Numbered from the stretch's first letter, positions 15,442-28,273 are shown. The stretch is DNA of 64,000 nt from Nocardioides anomalus (GCF_011046535.1 NZ_CP049257.1:4092001-4156000); one strand, 5' to 3'. Program-made: numbers and translations. Notes: generated by a model from the sequence alone, not told the origin.

Positions 15442-16617
15442 GTGAGCTCTCCGCGGCTGGCCACCCGGCTCCAGGGCATCGCCCCCACGATCTTCAGCGA
15501 GATGTCCGCGCTGGCGGTGCGGACCGGCTCGGTCAACCTCGGCCAGGGGTTCCCCGACGAGGACGGCCCGCCGGCGGTGATCGCCGAGGCGGTGCGGGCC
15601 CTCGAGCACGGTGCCAACCAGTACGCCCCCGGCCCGGGCGTCCCCGCCCTGCGGCACGCGGTGGCCCGCCACCAGCAGCGGCACTACGGCATCGAGGTGG
15701 ACCCGGACCGCCAGGTCGTGGTCACCACCGGCTGCACCGAGGCGGTGGCGTCCGCCCTGCTCGGGCTGGTCGACCCGGGCGACGAGGTCGTGGTCCTCGA
15801 GCCCTACTACGACTCCTACGTGGCGATGATCCAGATGGCCGGGGGCGTGCGCCGCCCGGTCACCCTGCGGGCACCGGACTTCCGCCTCGACGTGGACGAG
15901 CTGCGCGCGGCGGTGACGCCGCGGACCCGGTTCGTGCTGCTCAACACCCCGCACAACCCGACCGGCACGGTCCTGACGCGGACCGAGCTGCAGGCGGTCG
16001 CCGACCTCGCCGTCGAGCACGACCTGGTCGTCATCACCGACGAGGTCTACGAGCACCTGACCTACGACGTCGAGCACGTGCCGATCGCGACCCTGCCGGG
16101 GATGGCGGAGCGGACCCTGACGCTGTCCAGCGCCGGCAAGTCCTACTCGTTCACCGGCTGGAAGGTCGGCTGGGCCACCGGACCGGCCGAGCTGGTCGCC
16201 GCGGTGCTCGCGGCCAAGCAGTGGCTCACCTTCACCTCCGGCTCGCCGCTGCAGCCGGCGGTGGCCGTGGCCCTGGACGAGGAGCCGGACTTCCCGGCCC
16301 GGCTGTGCGCGAGCCTGCGCGAGCGGCGCGACCTGCTGCTGGACGGGCTCCACGCGGCCGGGCTGGCGGCGTACGTGCCGCAGGGGACCTACTTCGCCAC
16401 CGCCTCGGTGCGCGAGCTGGGCTGGGCCGACGGGATGGCGTTCTGCCGGGCGCTGCCGGAGCGGGCGGGGGTGGTGGCGATCCCGAGCCAGGTGTTCTAC
16501 GACGACCAGGCCGACGGCGCCGGCGGGCGCGACCTGGTGCGGTTCGCGTTCTGCAAGGCGCGCGGCGTGCTCGACGAGGGCGTGGCCCGGTTGGGCAAGG
16601 CTGACCTCAGCGCCTGA
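15442..16617 (+). CDS. class I/II PLP-dependent aminotransferase (DapC / kynurenine aminotransferase-like)
   Basis: A 391-residue fold-type I aminotransferase. Landmarks are NLGQGFPDEDGP near the N-terminus, the YAPGPGVPALRHAVA segment, NTPHNPTGTVL (about residues 171-181), DEVYEHL, and the PLP lysine in SSAGKSYSFTGWKVGW (about residues 229-244). Sequence style is closest to the group of N-succinyldiaminopimelate, methionine and kynurenine aminotransferases; which amine it uses cannot be settled by reading. Start from the palindromic promoter. The 3' end overlaps the convergent membrane-protein gene by 11 bp. Confidence 0.85.
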   Translation: MSSPRLATRLQGIAPTIFSEMSALAVRTGSVNLGQGFPDEDGPPAVIAEAVRALEHGANQYAPGPGVPALRHAVARHQQRHYGIEVDPDRQVVVTTGCTEAVASALLGLVDPGDEVVVLEPYYDSYVAMIQMAGGVRRPVTLRAPDFRLDVDELRAAVTPRTRFVLLNTPHNPTGTVLTRTELQAVADLAVEHDLVVITDEVYEHLTYDVEHVPIATLPGMAERTLTLSSAGKSYSFTGWKVGWATGPAELVAAVLAAKQWLTFTSGSPLQPAVAVALDEEPDFPARLCASLRERRDLLLDGLHAAGLAAYVPQGTYFATASVRELGWADGMAFCRALPERAGVVAIPSQVFYDDQADGAGGRDLVRFAFCKARGVLDEGVARLGKADLSA

Positions 16618-17578
16618 CCGCGGTCAGCCAGGCCCGCGACTCCGGGCGCATCAGCAGGATGCCGGTGGCGATGCAGGCGATGGCCGGGAACAGGGTCAGG
16701 CAGGCCAGTCCGGCCGAGACTCCGAGCAGCACCGCGGCCCAGGCCTTGCGGCGCCACACCAGCAGACCGAGCCCGGCCGCGACCAGCGCCCACACCACGA
16801 ACACGACGAAGACCACGACCAGGAGCCGGGTGAGGTCGGCGTCGCTGTAGTCCAGCTCCGGGTTCTGCCGGCGCACCTCGTCGAGCCACGTGTCGGGCGT
16901 GAGGAGCAGCTGCAGGAGGGCGGAGCCGAAGAGCAGCGCGACCACGACCGAGCAGCCCCAGGTGATGCCGCAGGCCCAGGCCACCGCGGGCGGACGCACG
17001 ACCGGGGCCGCGGCGGCCGGGGTGACCGGGTGCAGCGGCGCCGCGGTCGGCGGCGGCAGGTCGAGCAGCGGGTCGCGGCCGCCCGGAGGCACCAGCGCGC
17101 GGGGGGCCGGAGCCTGGGTGCGGGTCGCGGCGGCGGGCGGCGCCGGGCGGCTGCGGCCGTCGAACCAGTCGCGGGCCGGCTGGAACCACAGCATCAGGAT
17201 GGCCGCGCTGACGACGCCGGGCGCGAAGCCCCCGCCGTAGACCCCGGTGACGAAGAGCGGCACGGCCAGGGCGCTGAGGGCCAGGCGCGCCGGCTTGGAG
17301 CGCTGCAGCGCCTGCCAGCCGAGGATCGCGGTGGTCGCGGCGGTGGCGGCGGCGATCATCAGCGTGATCTGGAGCAGCCGCTGGGCGCCGGAGACGGTGA
17401 GGCCGAGCTGGTCGCCGGGCCAGCGGGAGAGCGCGTCGCGCAGGGTGTCCTGGGTCTCCATCGACCCAACCTGCTGCACCCGCGAGAAGGCCAGGAGCAC
17501 GACGAGCACCGACCCGCCCACCACCAGCCACCCGGCGAGGGTGACCTGTGGCGGACGGGTCGGCTTGCTGTCGCTCAC
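16607..17578 (-). CDS. multi-pass membrane protein, unknown function
   Basis: A 323-residue protein with about seven hydrophobic segments. Two or three are near the N-terminus, then comes a Pro/Ala-rich cytosolic or periplasmic linker (about residues 140-195), then four helices and a short basic tail. I recognise no family motif. The GTG start lies just upstream (minus strand) of a weak GACAAT box at 6 nt. It sits 43 bp downstream of the clpB stop on the same strand and could be co-transcribed with clpB, but nothing in it points to proteostasis. Confidence 0.6.
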   Translation of the reverse strand: MSDSKPTRPPQVTLAGWLVVGGSVLVVLLAFSRVQQVGSMETQDTLRDALSRWPGDQLGLTVSGAQRLLQITLMIAAATAATTAILGWQALQRSKPARLALSALAVPLFVTGVYGGGFAPGVVSAAILMLWFQPARDWFDGRSRPAPPAAATRTQAPAPRALVPPGGRDPLLDLPPPTAAPLHPVTPAAAAPVVRPPAVAWACGITWGCSVVVALLFGSALLQLLLTPDTWLDEVRRQNPELDYSDADLTRLLVVVFVVFVVWALVAAGLGLLVWRRKAWAAVLLGVSAGLACLTLFPAIACIATGILLMRPESRAWLTAVRR

Positions 17579-17621
17579 GCAGCCATTGTCCCGGTCGCCG
17601 GTTGCCGCGGTCAGGCGGCGG

Positions 17622-20216
<2,595 letters not shown>

Positions 20217-20285
20217 GTGGTGGTTCTCCTGCGGTGTGGGTCTCGGGAGCGCCCGCTCGAGCGCTCATTGTGTCCAACGAAGGGA

Positions 20286-20310
20286 AAGTTGAGTGCATTC
20301 CACTCAACTT
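20286..20310. promoter_or_regulatory. HspR operator (HAIR) upstream of clpB
   Basis: AAGTTGAGT, 7 nt, ACTCAACTT: a perfect 9-bp inverted repeat matching the HspR-associated inverted repeat (TTGAGT-N7-ACTCAA core). It lies 70-94 bp upstream of the clpB ATG. It could also affect the plus-strand operon starting at 20449. Confidence 0.85.
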
Positions 20311-20448
20311 CGATCCCGTCGACGATTTTCCACAATTCGCCAACAGTCCGGCGTTCGCCAGTGGTCTGGACGGCGCGTCCTTACTGTCGTGAGCCGGACC
20401 GGCCCGTCGGGGCCCGGTCCACGGGAGGTTCGGGGAGGAGGGATCGCC

Positions 20449-21117
20449 ATGCTCGCGCTGCACACGCACCTCGGCTTCGGCCTGGGTGCGCACGGGATGC
20501 ACTCCCTCGTCGTCGGCGGTGGGGTGGTCGGTCTGGTCGCCCTGCTGACGCCGCGCCTCCTCGCGCAGCCCGTGTCGTCCAGCGACCCGCACGAACGCCG
20601 CGGCCCGGCCCGGCCGGCGCCGCCCCGACCGGTGCTCGCGCCCGGCGTGGCCCAGCAGGTCTGGCTGCCGCTGGCGGTCGTCAGCTCGGGCGCCGCGGCC
20701 GGGGTGCACGCCGCGGTGGCGCCCGACCACTTCCGCGAGGCGCTGGTCTTCGGCGCCTTCTTCACCGTCTGCGCGCTGCTCCAGCTGCTGTGGGCCGGCG
20801 CGGTCGCCGTGCACGTCTCGCGGCCGCTGCTGCTCGCCGGCGTGGTCGGCAACCTGGCCGTCGTCGCGCTGTGGCTGGTGACCCGCACCCTCGGGCTGCC
20901 GTTCGGGCTGCTGCCCGAGCCGGAGGCCGTCGGCCCCTGGGACGTGGCCTGCGCGGCGTGGGAGATCGCGGTCGCCGTCGCCGCCGTGGCCCTGCTGCGC
21001 CGGCCGCTGCCCGCCCGGCTGGGTGACTGGCGGCACTGGCACGCCCTGCTCCCGGCGTACGTCGCGGGCTCGGCGGTGCTGCTGCTCGCCCTGGGCTCGA
21101 GCGGAGCCGGCGCGTGA
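20449..21117 (+). CDS. multi-pass membrane protein, first gene of a sensor operon
   Basis: A 222-residue protein with about six hydrophobic segments and a short Pro-rich loop (about residues 40-63). I recognise no domain. The N-terminus is histidine-rich (LHTHLGFGLGAHGMHSL), and a further segment reads HAAVAPDHFREALVFG. The ATG at 20449 has GGAGGAGGG 6-7 nt upstream. Its stop overlaps the next gene's GTG by 4 nt, tying it to the DHp-like protein and the REC-kinase. A sensory or metal-responsive role is only a guess from context. Confidence 0.7.
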   Translation: MLALHTHLGFGLGAHGMHSLVVGGGVVGLVALLTPRLLAQPVSSSDPHERRGPARPAPPRPVLAPGVAQQVWLPLAVVSSGAAAGVHAAVAPDHFREALVFGAFFTVCALLQLLWAGAVAVHVSRPLLLAGVVGNLAVVALWLVTRTLGLPFGLLPEPEAVGPWDVACAAWEIAVAVAAVALLRRPLPARLGDWRHWHALLPAYVAGSAVLLLALGSSGAGA

Positions 21118-21749
21118 ACGTGGACTCCTGGCCGGTGGCGCTGAGCGCCAACGCCGTGATGCTGGTCGCCTACCTGGGCATCTGCCTGGCGATCGTGGTG
21201 CCGCTCGCCCGCAGCCACCAGCTGCGCAGCAACCCGCTCGGCGCCGCTACGGCCGCCATCTTCTTCACCTGCGCGGTCCACCACGGGTCGCAGGCCGCGC
21301 ACCTGCTGCTGCCCTCGCTGGGCTTCGACGACCCCCAGGGGCTCGCGATGCGCACGGCGTGGGGCTGGCCGCTGGCGACGTGGGACGTGATCGGCGCGGT
21401 CGTGGCCCTCTACTACTGGACGCTGCGGCGCACCTACGGCTCGCTCATGCAGGGCGCCCAGCTCTTCCAGGACCTGCGCCAGCGCGAGCAGCAGGCGCTC
21501 GAGCTCAACGACACCGTGCTCCAGGGGCTCGTGGTGGCCAAGATGGCCCTCGACCTCGACCAGCCGGGCAAGGCCAACGAGGCGCTCACGTCCTCGATCG
21601 CCTCGGCCAGCCGCATCATCACCGAGCTGCTCGGCAGTCAGCACCACTCGCTGGACCTCCTGCGCAGCGTGCCGGCCGCCGTCGGCACCCCCGCGCTGGA
21701 CCCCGTCGCCGCGACCCCGCGCGTCGAGCTCGAGAGGAACCCCTCATGA
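21114..21749 (+). CDS. membrane protein with a HisKA_3-like helix lacking the phospho-His and without an ATPase domain
   Basis: A 211-residue protein with about four N-terminal membrane segments (1-105) and then a helical stretch like the dimerisation helix of NarL-type kinases: QREQQALELNDTVLQGLVVAKMALD (about residues 121-145, quoted in part). In active HisKA_3 kinases the equivalent motif is E-L-H-D-x-V; here Asn replaces His. No HATPase_c domain follows. It is therefore probably not a kinase but may dimerise with one or bind the REC domain of the next protein. It overlaps both neighbours by 4 nt (GTGA upstream, ATGA downstream). Confidence 0.65.
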   Translation: MNVDSWPVALSANAVMLVAYLGICLAIVVPLARSHQLRSNPLGAATAAIFFTCAVHHGSQAAHLLLPSLGFDDPQGLAMRTAWGWPLATWDVIGAVVALYYWTLRRTYGSLMQGAQLFQDLRQREQQALELNDTVLQGLVVAKMALDLDQPGKANEALTSSIASASRIITELLGSQHHSLDLLRSVPAAVGTPALDPVAATPRVELERNPS

Positions 21750-23275
21750 ACGCACCCGCGGCCCGCACGCGCCCCGTGCGCGTGGTCATCGTCGACGACA
21801 CCTTCGACCTGCGCGAGCTGCTCCGGCTCGCGCTCACCCGCGGCGGTATGGAGGTCGTCGGCGAGGCCGGCGACGGCCTGGCCGGCATCGAGGCCGTCCG
21901 CACCGAGCGACCCGACGTCGTGCTCCTCGACCTCTCCATGCCGGTCATGGACGGCCTCGAGGCGCTGCCCTCGATCCGGCGCCTGGTCCCGACGGCCAAG
22001 ATCATCGTGCTCTCCGGCTTCGGCGCCACCCAGATGTCCGAGCGCGCCCTGGCCACCGGCGCGGACGGCTACCTGCAGAAGGGCATGTCGCTCAAGCGGA
22101 TCCTGGAGTACGTCCAGACGATCGTCGGCGACGCGCCCGCCGCCCCGAGCGTCCCCACGCCGGCGGTCCCCCCGCCCTCGCTCACCCTGGTGCCGCCCCC
22201 GCCGGCCGACCCCGCGCCGGCCACTCAGGCCTCGGCCGCGGCCGCGTTCGCCAGCGGCGAAGGCACCGCCCCCACCGAGCCGCGTCCGAACATCGACCGC
22301 CGCTCCTCGACCCGGCCGGACGTGTCGGCCTGGGAGGCGCTCGCGCTCTCGCCGTACGGCGTGCTCGAGGTGGCCGACGAGCCGCTGTTCCGGATCATCC
22401 ACGCCAACCCCGCGGCCCAGCGCCTGCTCGAGAACCGCGCCCGCAACGGCGTCGCCCTCGGCACCATCGCGCCGCTGCTGGCCAACCTGGTGGCCTTCAA
22501 CCGCCTCGACGGCGAGGCGTCCTTCGTCGCCGACGTCAACGGCGTCGGCGTGCACGCCGAGCTGCGCCGCGCCGAGCGCTCGCTGCTGGTCTACCTCGAC
22601 TCCACCGCCGAGGACATCGGCGTCCTGCGCCGCGCCATCGCCACCACCGCCCACGAGATCCGCGGCCCCGTCGCCGTCCTCTGCGGCATCGCCGAGTCGA
22701 TCGTCGCCGAGGGCGACGAGATGAGCGAGCAGCAGCTGGGCCGCCTGATGTCCTCGGTCACCCGCCAGGCCCGCGTCCTCGACAGCATCACCGCTGACCT
22801 CCTCACCGCCGCCGAGCTCCAGCGCGGCGCCCTGCGCCTGGACACCCAGCCCGTCCTCCCGCTCGACGTCATCGACGCCGTCCTCGACGACCGCTTCATC
22901 GTCACCGTCAACGCCGTCGTCGACGACGACCGCCAGGTCCTCGCCGACCCCCTGCGCCTCGAGCAGATGCTGGGCAACCTGCTCGGCAACGCGCTCAAGT
23001 ACGGCCGCGCCCCCTTCGTCGTCAGCGTCCGCCCCGACCTCGACGACCCCGACCTGGTCGCCATCGACGTCACCGACTCCGGCGACGGCGTCCCCGAGGA
23101 GTTCCGCGAGAGCCTCTTCTCGGAGTTCACCCGAGCCGGAGGCTCGGTCGCGACGGGCACCGGCCTCGGGCTGTACGTCGTGCGCTCCCTCACCGAGGCG
23201 ATGGGCGGCGTCGCGTCGTACTCCACCGCCGCCTCAGGCGGAGCCTGCTTCACGCTGTCGCTACCGGCGGTGTAG
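21746..23275 (+). CDS. response-regulator receiver fused to a histidine kinase
   Basis: A 509-residue protein with reversed hybrid order. The REC domain is at about 9-130 (VIVDDTFDLRELL, phospho-Asp in VVLLDLSMPVMDGLEALP, and K in LQKGMSLK). A Pro/Ala-rich linker follows (about 130-195), then a PAS-like segment (FRIIHANPAAQRLLE), then HisKA with TTAHEIRGPVAVLCG (phospho-His), and HATPase_c with LLGNALKYG, DSGDGVPEEF and GTGLGLYVV. No transmembrane helix: soluble, presumably taking input from the two membrane partners upstream. The ATG overlaps the previous stop (ATGA). No DNA-binding output domain is seen. Confidence 0.88.
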   Translation: MNAPAARTRPVRVVIVDDTFDLRELLRLALTRGGMEVVGEAGDGLAGIEAVRTERPDVVLLDLSMPVMDGLEALPSIRRLVPTAKIIVLSGFGATQMSERALATGADGYLQKGMSLKRILEYVQTIVGDAPAAPSVPTPAVPPPSLTLVPPPPADPAPATQASAAAAFASGEGTAPTEPRPNIDRRSSTRPDVSAWEALALSPYGVLEVADEPLFRIIHANPAAQRLLENRARNGVALGTIAPLLANLVAFNRLDGEASFVADVNGVGVHAELRRAERSLLVYLDSTAEDIGVLRRAIATTAHEIRGPVAVLCGIAESIVAEGDEMSEQQLGRLMSSVTRQARVLDSITADLLTAAELQRGALRLDTQPVLPLDVIDAVLDDRFIVTVNAVVDDDRQVLADPLRLEQMLGNLLGNALKYGRAPFVVSVRPDLDDPDLVAIDVTDSGDGVPEEFRESLFSEFTRAGGSVATGTGLGLYVVRSLTEAMGGVASYSTAASGGACFTLSLPAV

Positions 23276-23367
23276 CGCAGGCACCGTCCTCGGTTTCTGG
23301 TTGCCCGCGACGGTTCTTGCTCGCACGGGGATCAATTGCGTAGCGGCCGCGCGCTCACCACCCCGAC

Positions 23368-23452
23368 TCCCGCTGTCAAGGACGCCTTCGGCGCCGCAAG
23401 CGGCGAACTGCGGGGGCCTTCAGCCGTCGGGAGTTCGTCCTTGACAGCGGGA
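23368..23452. repeat. 17-bp inverted repeat enclosing a smaller hairpin
   Basis: TCCCGCTGTCAAGGACG (23368-23384) pairs perfectly with its reverse complement at 23436-23452. Inside lies CGCCG-CAAG-CGGCG (23392-23405). Together they form a branched structure of about 85 nt. Confidence 0.75.
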
Positions 23453-23480
23453 CCCGGTCGGGGCGGTAAGACGCGCTCAA

Positions 23481-23526
23481 GGGCGGGGCAAGCCCCGCCC
23501 GCAATGCGCGGCCGCCTCTGGCGGCC
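23481..23526. repeat. two consecutive GC hairpins
   Basis: GGGCGGGG-CAAG-CCCCGCCC (23481-23500) is followed by GGCCGCC-TCT-GGCGGCC (23510-23526). Both are perfect and could act as transcription terminators for the upstream plus-strand operon. Confidence 0.65.
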
Positions 23527-23551
23527 ACGCTTGCGGTCCGCCGCCACGCAC

Positions 23552-23625
23552 TTGTAACGCTCAGTTATCGGATCTTCCGACCCGCTGCAACGGGTCGGAA
23601 GATCCGATAACTGAGCGTTACAAGC
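23552..23625. terminator. perfect 34-bp stem-loop
   Basis: The 34 bases 23552-23585 are the exact reverse complement of 23592-23625, with a 6-nt loop (CTGCAA). The arm starts CTTGTAACGCTCAGTTATCG on the left. It lies between convergent operons, so a bidirectional terminator is the simplest role, but 34 perfect pairs is far longer than needed and there is no T-run. An alternative is a palindromic repeat element or a transposon relic. Confidence 0.7.
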
Positions 23626-23707
23626 TCTCGGCGGCGCCAGCCGCGGCGACCCGCCCCCACCCCACCCCACCCACGTGAAGGCGGAGACGAGACGGTGCCG
23701 CCGACCA

Positions 23708-23890
23708 GGCCGCCTGTGGGCTGACCCGGCCCCCGCCGGGCCGGGGTTCGCCGTCGAAGGCTGAATCCGCGGCGTGGGGCACGTACACCCAACACAAGAG
23801 GGCTGGAAGCAGTCGCGTGCAACACGGCGTCGGTTGCCTTCGGCGGTGAACACCGGATCCGGCGGAGGCCGGGTCAGTCCACAGGCGGCC
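23708..23890. repeat. 183-bp element with 55-bp imperfect terminal inverted repeats
   Basis: Bases 23708-23761 are about 87 percent identical to the reverse complement of 23836-23890. The outer 24 bp differ at one base; inside there are about five more mismatches and one indel. The 74-bp centre (23762-23835) has no ORF. A smaller hairpin CCCGGCCC-5 nt-GGGCCGGG sits in the left arm (23725-23745). The layout resembles a MITE or a decayed insertion element, but no target-site duplication is evident. Confidence 0.65.
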
Positions 23891-23937
23891 GGAATCCGAG
23901 AGCCCGCACCACGAGACGCAGCACCCAGCCCACGGAC

Positions 23938-24366
23938 CTACCGTCCACGCCTCCACACGACGACCTGCGCACTGGGCGCCGGCTGCCGCACAGCGGGGAG
24001 CTTCCCGGGCGTGCGGGGGACCGTCATGGCCTGCCGCAGGGCCTCCCGGGTGGCGTCGAGCTCGTCCTGGAGCTCCTCGTTGCGCTGGGCCAGGGCGGTG
24101 ATCCGGTTCTCCAGCTCGAGGATGCGGCGCACGCCCTCGATGCCGATGCCGGAGGCGGTGAGGTCGGAGATCTCGCGGAGCCGGTCGATGTCGCGGGCGG
24201 AGTACCTCCGGCCGCCGCCGCCGGTGCGCCCGGGGGTGATCAGCCCCATGCGCTCGTAGGTGCGGAGCGTCTGGGGGTGCAGGCCGGTCAGCTCGGCGGC
24301 GACGCTGATCACGAAGACGGCGGCGTCCGGCGAGGGGGCGCCGAAGAACCGGTCGTTCGTGCTCAT
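23938..24366 (-). CDS. hspR: heat-shock repressor HspR, MerR family
   Basis: A 142-residue MerR-type repressor. The winged helix-turn-helix holds ISVAAELTGLHPQTLRTYERMGLITPGRTGGGGRRYS (about residues 19-56), the HspR signature, followed by a coiled-coil dimerisation helix (about 80-115) and a basic tail. HspR represses the dnaK and clpB operons with DnaK as co-repressor. It is the last gene of the dnaK-grpE-dnaJ-hspR operon, 7 nt after dnaJ, giving autoregulation through the HAIR at 28172-28192. Confidence 0.95.
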   Translation of the reverse strand: MSTNDRFFGAPSPDAAVFVISVAAELTGLHPQTLRTYERMGLITPGRTGGGGRRYSARDIDRLREISDLTASGIGIEGVRRILELENRITALAQRNEELQDELDATREALRQAMTVPRTPGKLPAVRQPAPSAQVVVWRRGR

Positions 24367-24373
24367 GACGCGC

Positions 24374-25576
24374 TCACGACCCGGCCGCCTCGCTGAACAG
24401 ATTGGCGCGCAGGTGGGGCTCGTTGCCGGCGGCGCGGTAGGCCTCGACGGCCGCGCGGGCCTCGGCGTTGAGCGTGCCGGGGGTGTGGACGACCACGGTG
24501 GCGAGCAGGTCGCCCATGGTGCCGTCCTTCTTGCGGCTGCCCTTGCCGCGGACGCGGAAGGTGCGGCCGTTGGGGGTGCCGGCGGGCACCTTGACGGTGA
24601 CCGGGCCGCCGCCGAGGGTCGGGATCCGCACGTCGGCGCCGAGCGCGGCCTCGTCGAAGCTGATCGGCACGTCGAGGGTCAGGTTGTCGCCCCTGCGGCC
24701 GAACAGCCGGTGGGGGGTGACCTTGACGGTGACGTAGAGGTCGCCGGCGGGCCCGCCGTTGACGCCGGCCGAGCCCTTGCCCTTGAGGCGGATGCGCTGA
24801 CCGTCCTTGACGCCCGCGGGGATGCGGGCCTGGATGGAGCGCGACGACAGGCCGTGGCCGGAGCCGTGGCAGGTCGGGCAGGCCTCGTCGTAGATGAGCT
24901 GCCGGCCGCCGCAGCGGGGGCAGGTCTCGTTGACCGAGAAGCCGCCGCCCATGGTGTTGACGGTGTAGCCGGCGCCCTCGCACTCGGGGCAGATCCGGGG
25001 CTTGGTGCCGGGCTTGCCGCCGGTGCCTTGGCAGTCGGGGCAGGGGGCGTCCGAGGTCAGCCGAAGCGAGATGGTCACGCCCTCGATGGCGTCGTCGAAG
25101 CTGATCGTCGCGGTGGTCTCGGCGTCCGAGCCCTTCTGCGGGCGCGGCTGGGTCTGCTGGCGCCCGCGGCCGAAGCCGCCGAACAGGTCGCCGAACAGGT
25201 CGCCCACGCCGCCGGCCCCGCCGGCGCCGCCGGCGCCCCCGCGGTCGCGCAGCAGGTCGTCGAGGTTGAAGCCCCCGCCCCCGCCCGCGCCACCTCCGAA
25301 GCCGCCGCGGAAGCCGCCGCCCGAGCCGTAGAGCTCGCGCATCTCGTCGTACTTCTTGCGCTTCTCGGGGTCACCCACGACGTCGTAGGCCTCGGCGACC
25401 GCCTTGAACTTCTCGTGCTTGGCGGTGTCGTCGGGGTTGGAGTCGGGGTGGTTGGTGCGCGCCAGCTTGCGGTAGGCCTTCTTGATCTCCGCGGTGGTCG
25501 CGTCCTTCTTCACGCCGAGCTCGGCGTAGAAGTCCTTCTGGGCCCAGTCGGCCCGGAATCCCTCGGTGGTGGCCAT
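24374..25576 (-). CDS. dnaJ: chaperone DnaJ (Hsp40)
   Basis: A 400-residue type I Hsp40. The J domain (about 8-75) has the HPD motif in RTNHPDSNPDD. The Gly/Phe-rich linker (about 83-130) is followed by four zinc-finger CxxCxGxG-type repeats beginning CPDCQGTGG, CPECEGAGY, CPRCGGRQ and CPTCHGSGH, then the C-terminal substrate-binding domains. It stimulates the DnaK ATPase. Start ATG has AGGAGGGAGG about 8 nt upstream. It is 15 nt after grpE, in the HspR-controlled operon. Confidence 0.97.
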   Translation of the reverse strand: MATTEGFRADWAQKDFYAELGVKKDATTAEIKKAYRKLARTNHPDSNPDDTAKHEKFKAVAEAYDVVGDPEKRKKYDEMRELYGSGGGFRGGFGGGAGGGGGFNLDDLLRDRGGAGGAGGAGGVGDLFGDLFGGFGRGRQQTQPRPQKGSDAETTATISFDDAIEGVTISLRLTSDAPCPDCQGTGGKPGTKPRICPECEGAGYTVNTMGGGFSVNETCPRCGGRQLIYDEACPTCHGSGHGLSSRSIQARIPAGVKDGQRIRLKGKGSAGVNGGPAGDLYVTVKVTPHRLFGRRGDNLTLDVPISFDEAALGADVRIPTLGGGPVTVKVPAGTPNGRTFRVRGKGSRKKDGTMGDLLATVVVHTPGTLNAEARAAVEAYRAAGNEPHLRANLFSEAAGS

Positions 25577-25591
25577 GCGCGCACCTCCCTC

Positions 25592-26238
25592 CTACTGCTG
25601 GTCCTCGTTGCTGGTGTCAGTGTCGACGGTCTCGGGGTCCTCCGGCTGCACGTCGGACGACGCGTGGTGCGGGTCGGCGCCGCCGGCGACGGGGTCGACC
25701 ACCAACACCTGCGCCGCGCGCACGACGCGGTCGCCGATGCGGTAGCCGGCCTTGGCGATCACCTTGCAGGTGGTCACCGTGACGTCGGGGTCCTCGCCGA
25801 GGTGGCTGAGCGCCTCGTGCAGCGTCGGGTCGAACGGGTCGCCCGGCGTGCCGAACTTCTCCAGCCCGACGCTGGCCAGGATCCGCTCCAGCTGGTCGGC
25901 GACGGCCTTGAAGCCGCCCTCCACCTCGCCGTGCTCGCGGGCCCGGTCGATGGTGTCGATGACCTCGGTGATCGGGGCCAGCGCGGCGAACGTCGCGTTC
26001 TGCTTCACCAGCTCCCGGTCGCGCTCGACCCGGCGCTTGTAGTTGACGTACTCCGCCTGGAGCCGCTGCAGGTCGGCCGTGCGGTCGGCCAGCTGCGCCT
26101 CGAGCTCGTCGATGCGCCCGGACCCCGCGGCGGCCACGTCGGCCACGGTCTCGTCGCCCAGCGCCGCCTCGTCGGTCGGGGAGGGGCCCGCGAAGGGCTC
26201 CTCCCCGCCGACGGGAGCGTCGGGCCGTGGGGCCTCGG

Positions 26239-26242
<4 letters not shown>
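25592..26242 (-). CDS. grpE: nucleotide exchange factor GrpE
   Basis: A 216-residue GrpE. An acidic N-terminal extension (1-45) leads to the long dimerisation helix ([23 protein letters not shown], in part) and the family signature [11 protein letters not shown]. The C-terminal beta domain contains [17 protein letters not shown] and [19 protein letters not shown]. It exchanges ADP for ATP on DnaK. The GTG start overlaps the dnaK stop by 4 nt, so it is coupled to dnaK. The acidic tail ([16 protein letters not shown]) is unusual in length but common in high-GC actinobacteria. Confidence 0.95.
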
Positions 26243-28137
<1,895 letters not shown>

Positions 28138-28171
28138 GGTGGTTGCTCCTTGTTGATTCGGGGTTCGTGGG

Positions 28172-28192
28172 GTTGAGTCTCAGGGGCTCAAC
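28172..28192. promoter_or_regulatory. HspR operator (HAIR) upstream of dnaK
   Basis: GTTGAGT, 7 nt, GCTCAAC: matches the HAIR core with one base off symmetry. A further GCTCAAC half-site lies at 28205-28211. This predicts HspR repression of the dnaK operon. Confidence 0.8.
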
Positions 28193-28260
28193 TTTGCTCA
28201 CTGGGCTCAACGCTACCCAAGCGGCGAAGTGTTCCCACACGGGGCGGGAATCTCGGCCCG

Positions 28261-28266
28261 TACCGT
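28261..28266 (+). promoter_or_regulatory. -10 box for the M28 peptidase gene
   Basis: TACCGT ends 7 nt before the GTG at 28274, the start that gives a lipoprotein signal peptide. Leaderless start predicted. Confidence 0.5.
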
Positions 28267-28273
28267 GGAGCGG

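Larger units (their letters stand above)
23276..23937. other. 662-bp noncoding, palindrome-rich island between convergent genes
   Basis: The sensor operon and the hspR operon converge here. No open frame in the region resembles a protein; those present are low-complexity and run through inverted repeats. It contains at least five strong stem-loops (listed separately) and a large 55-bp inverted repeat. Part of it (about 23552-23625) is visibly AT-richer than its surroundings. Confidence 0.7.

Noticed and set aside
23332..23853. Open frames of 70-173 codons in the hspR-kinase gap
   Set aside because: They run through long inverted repeats, lack ribosome sites and resemble no protein.
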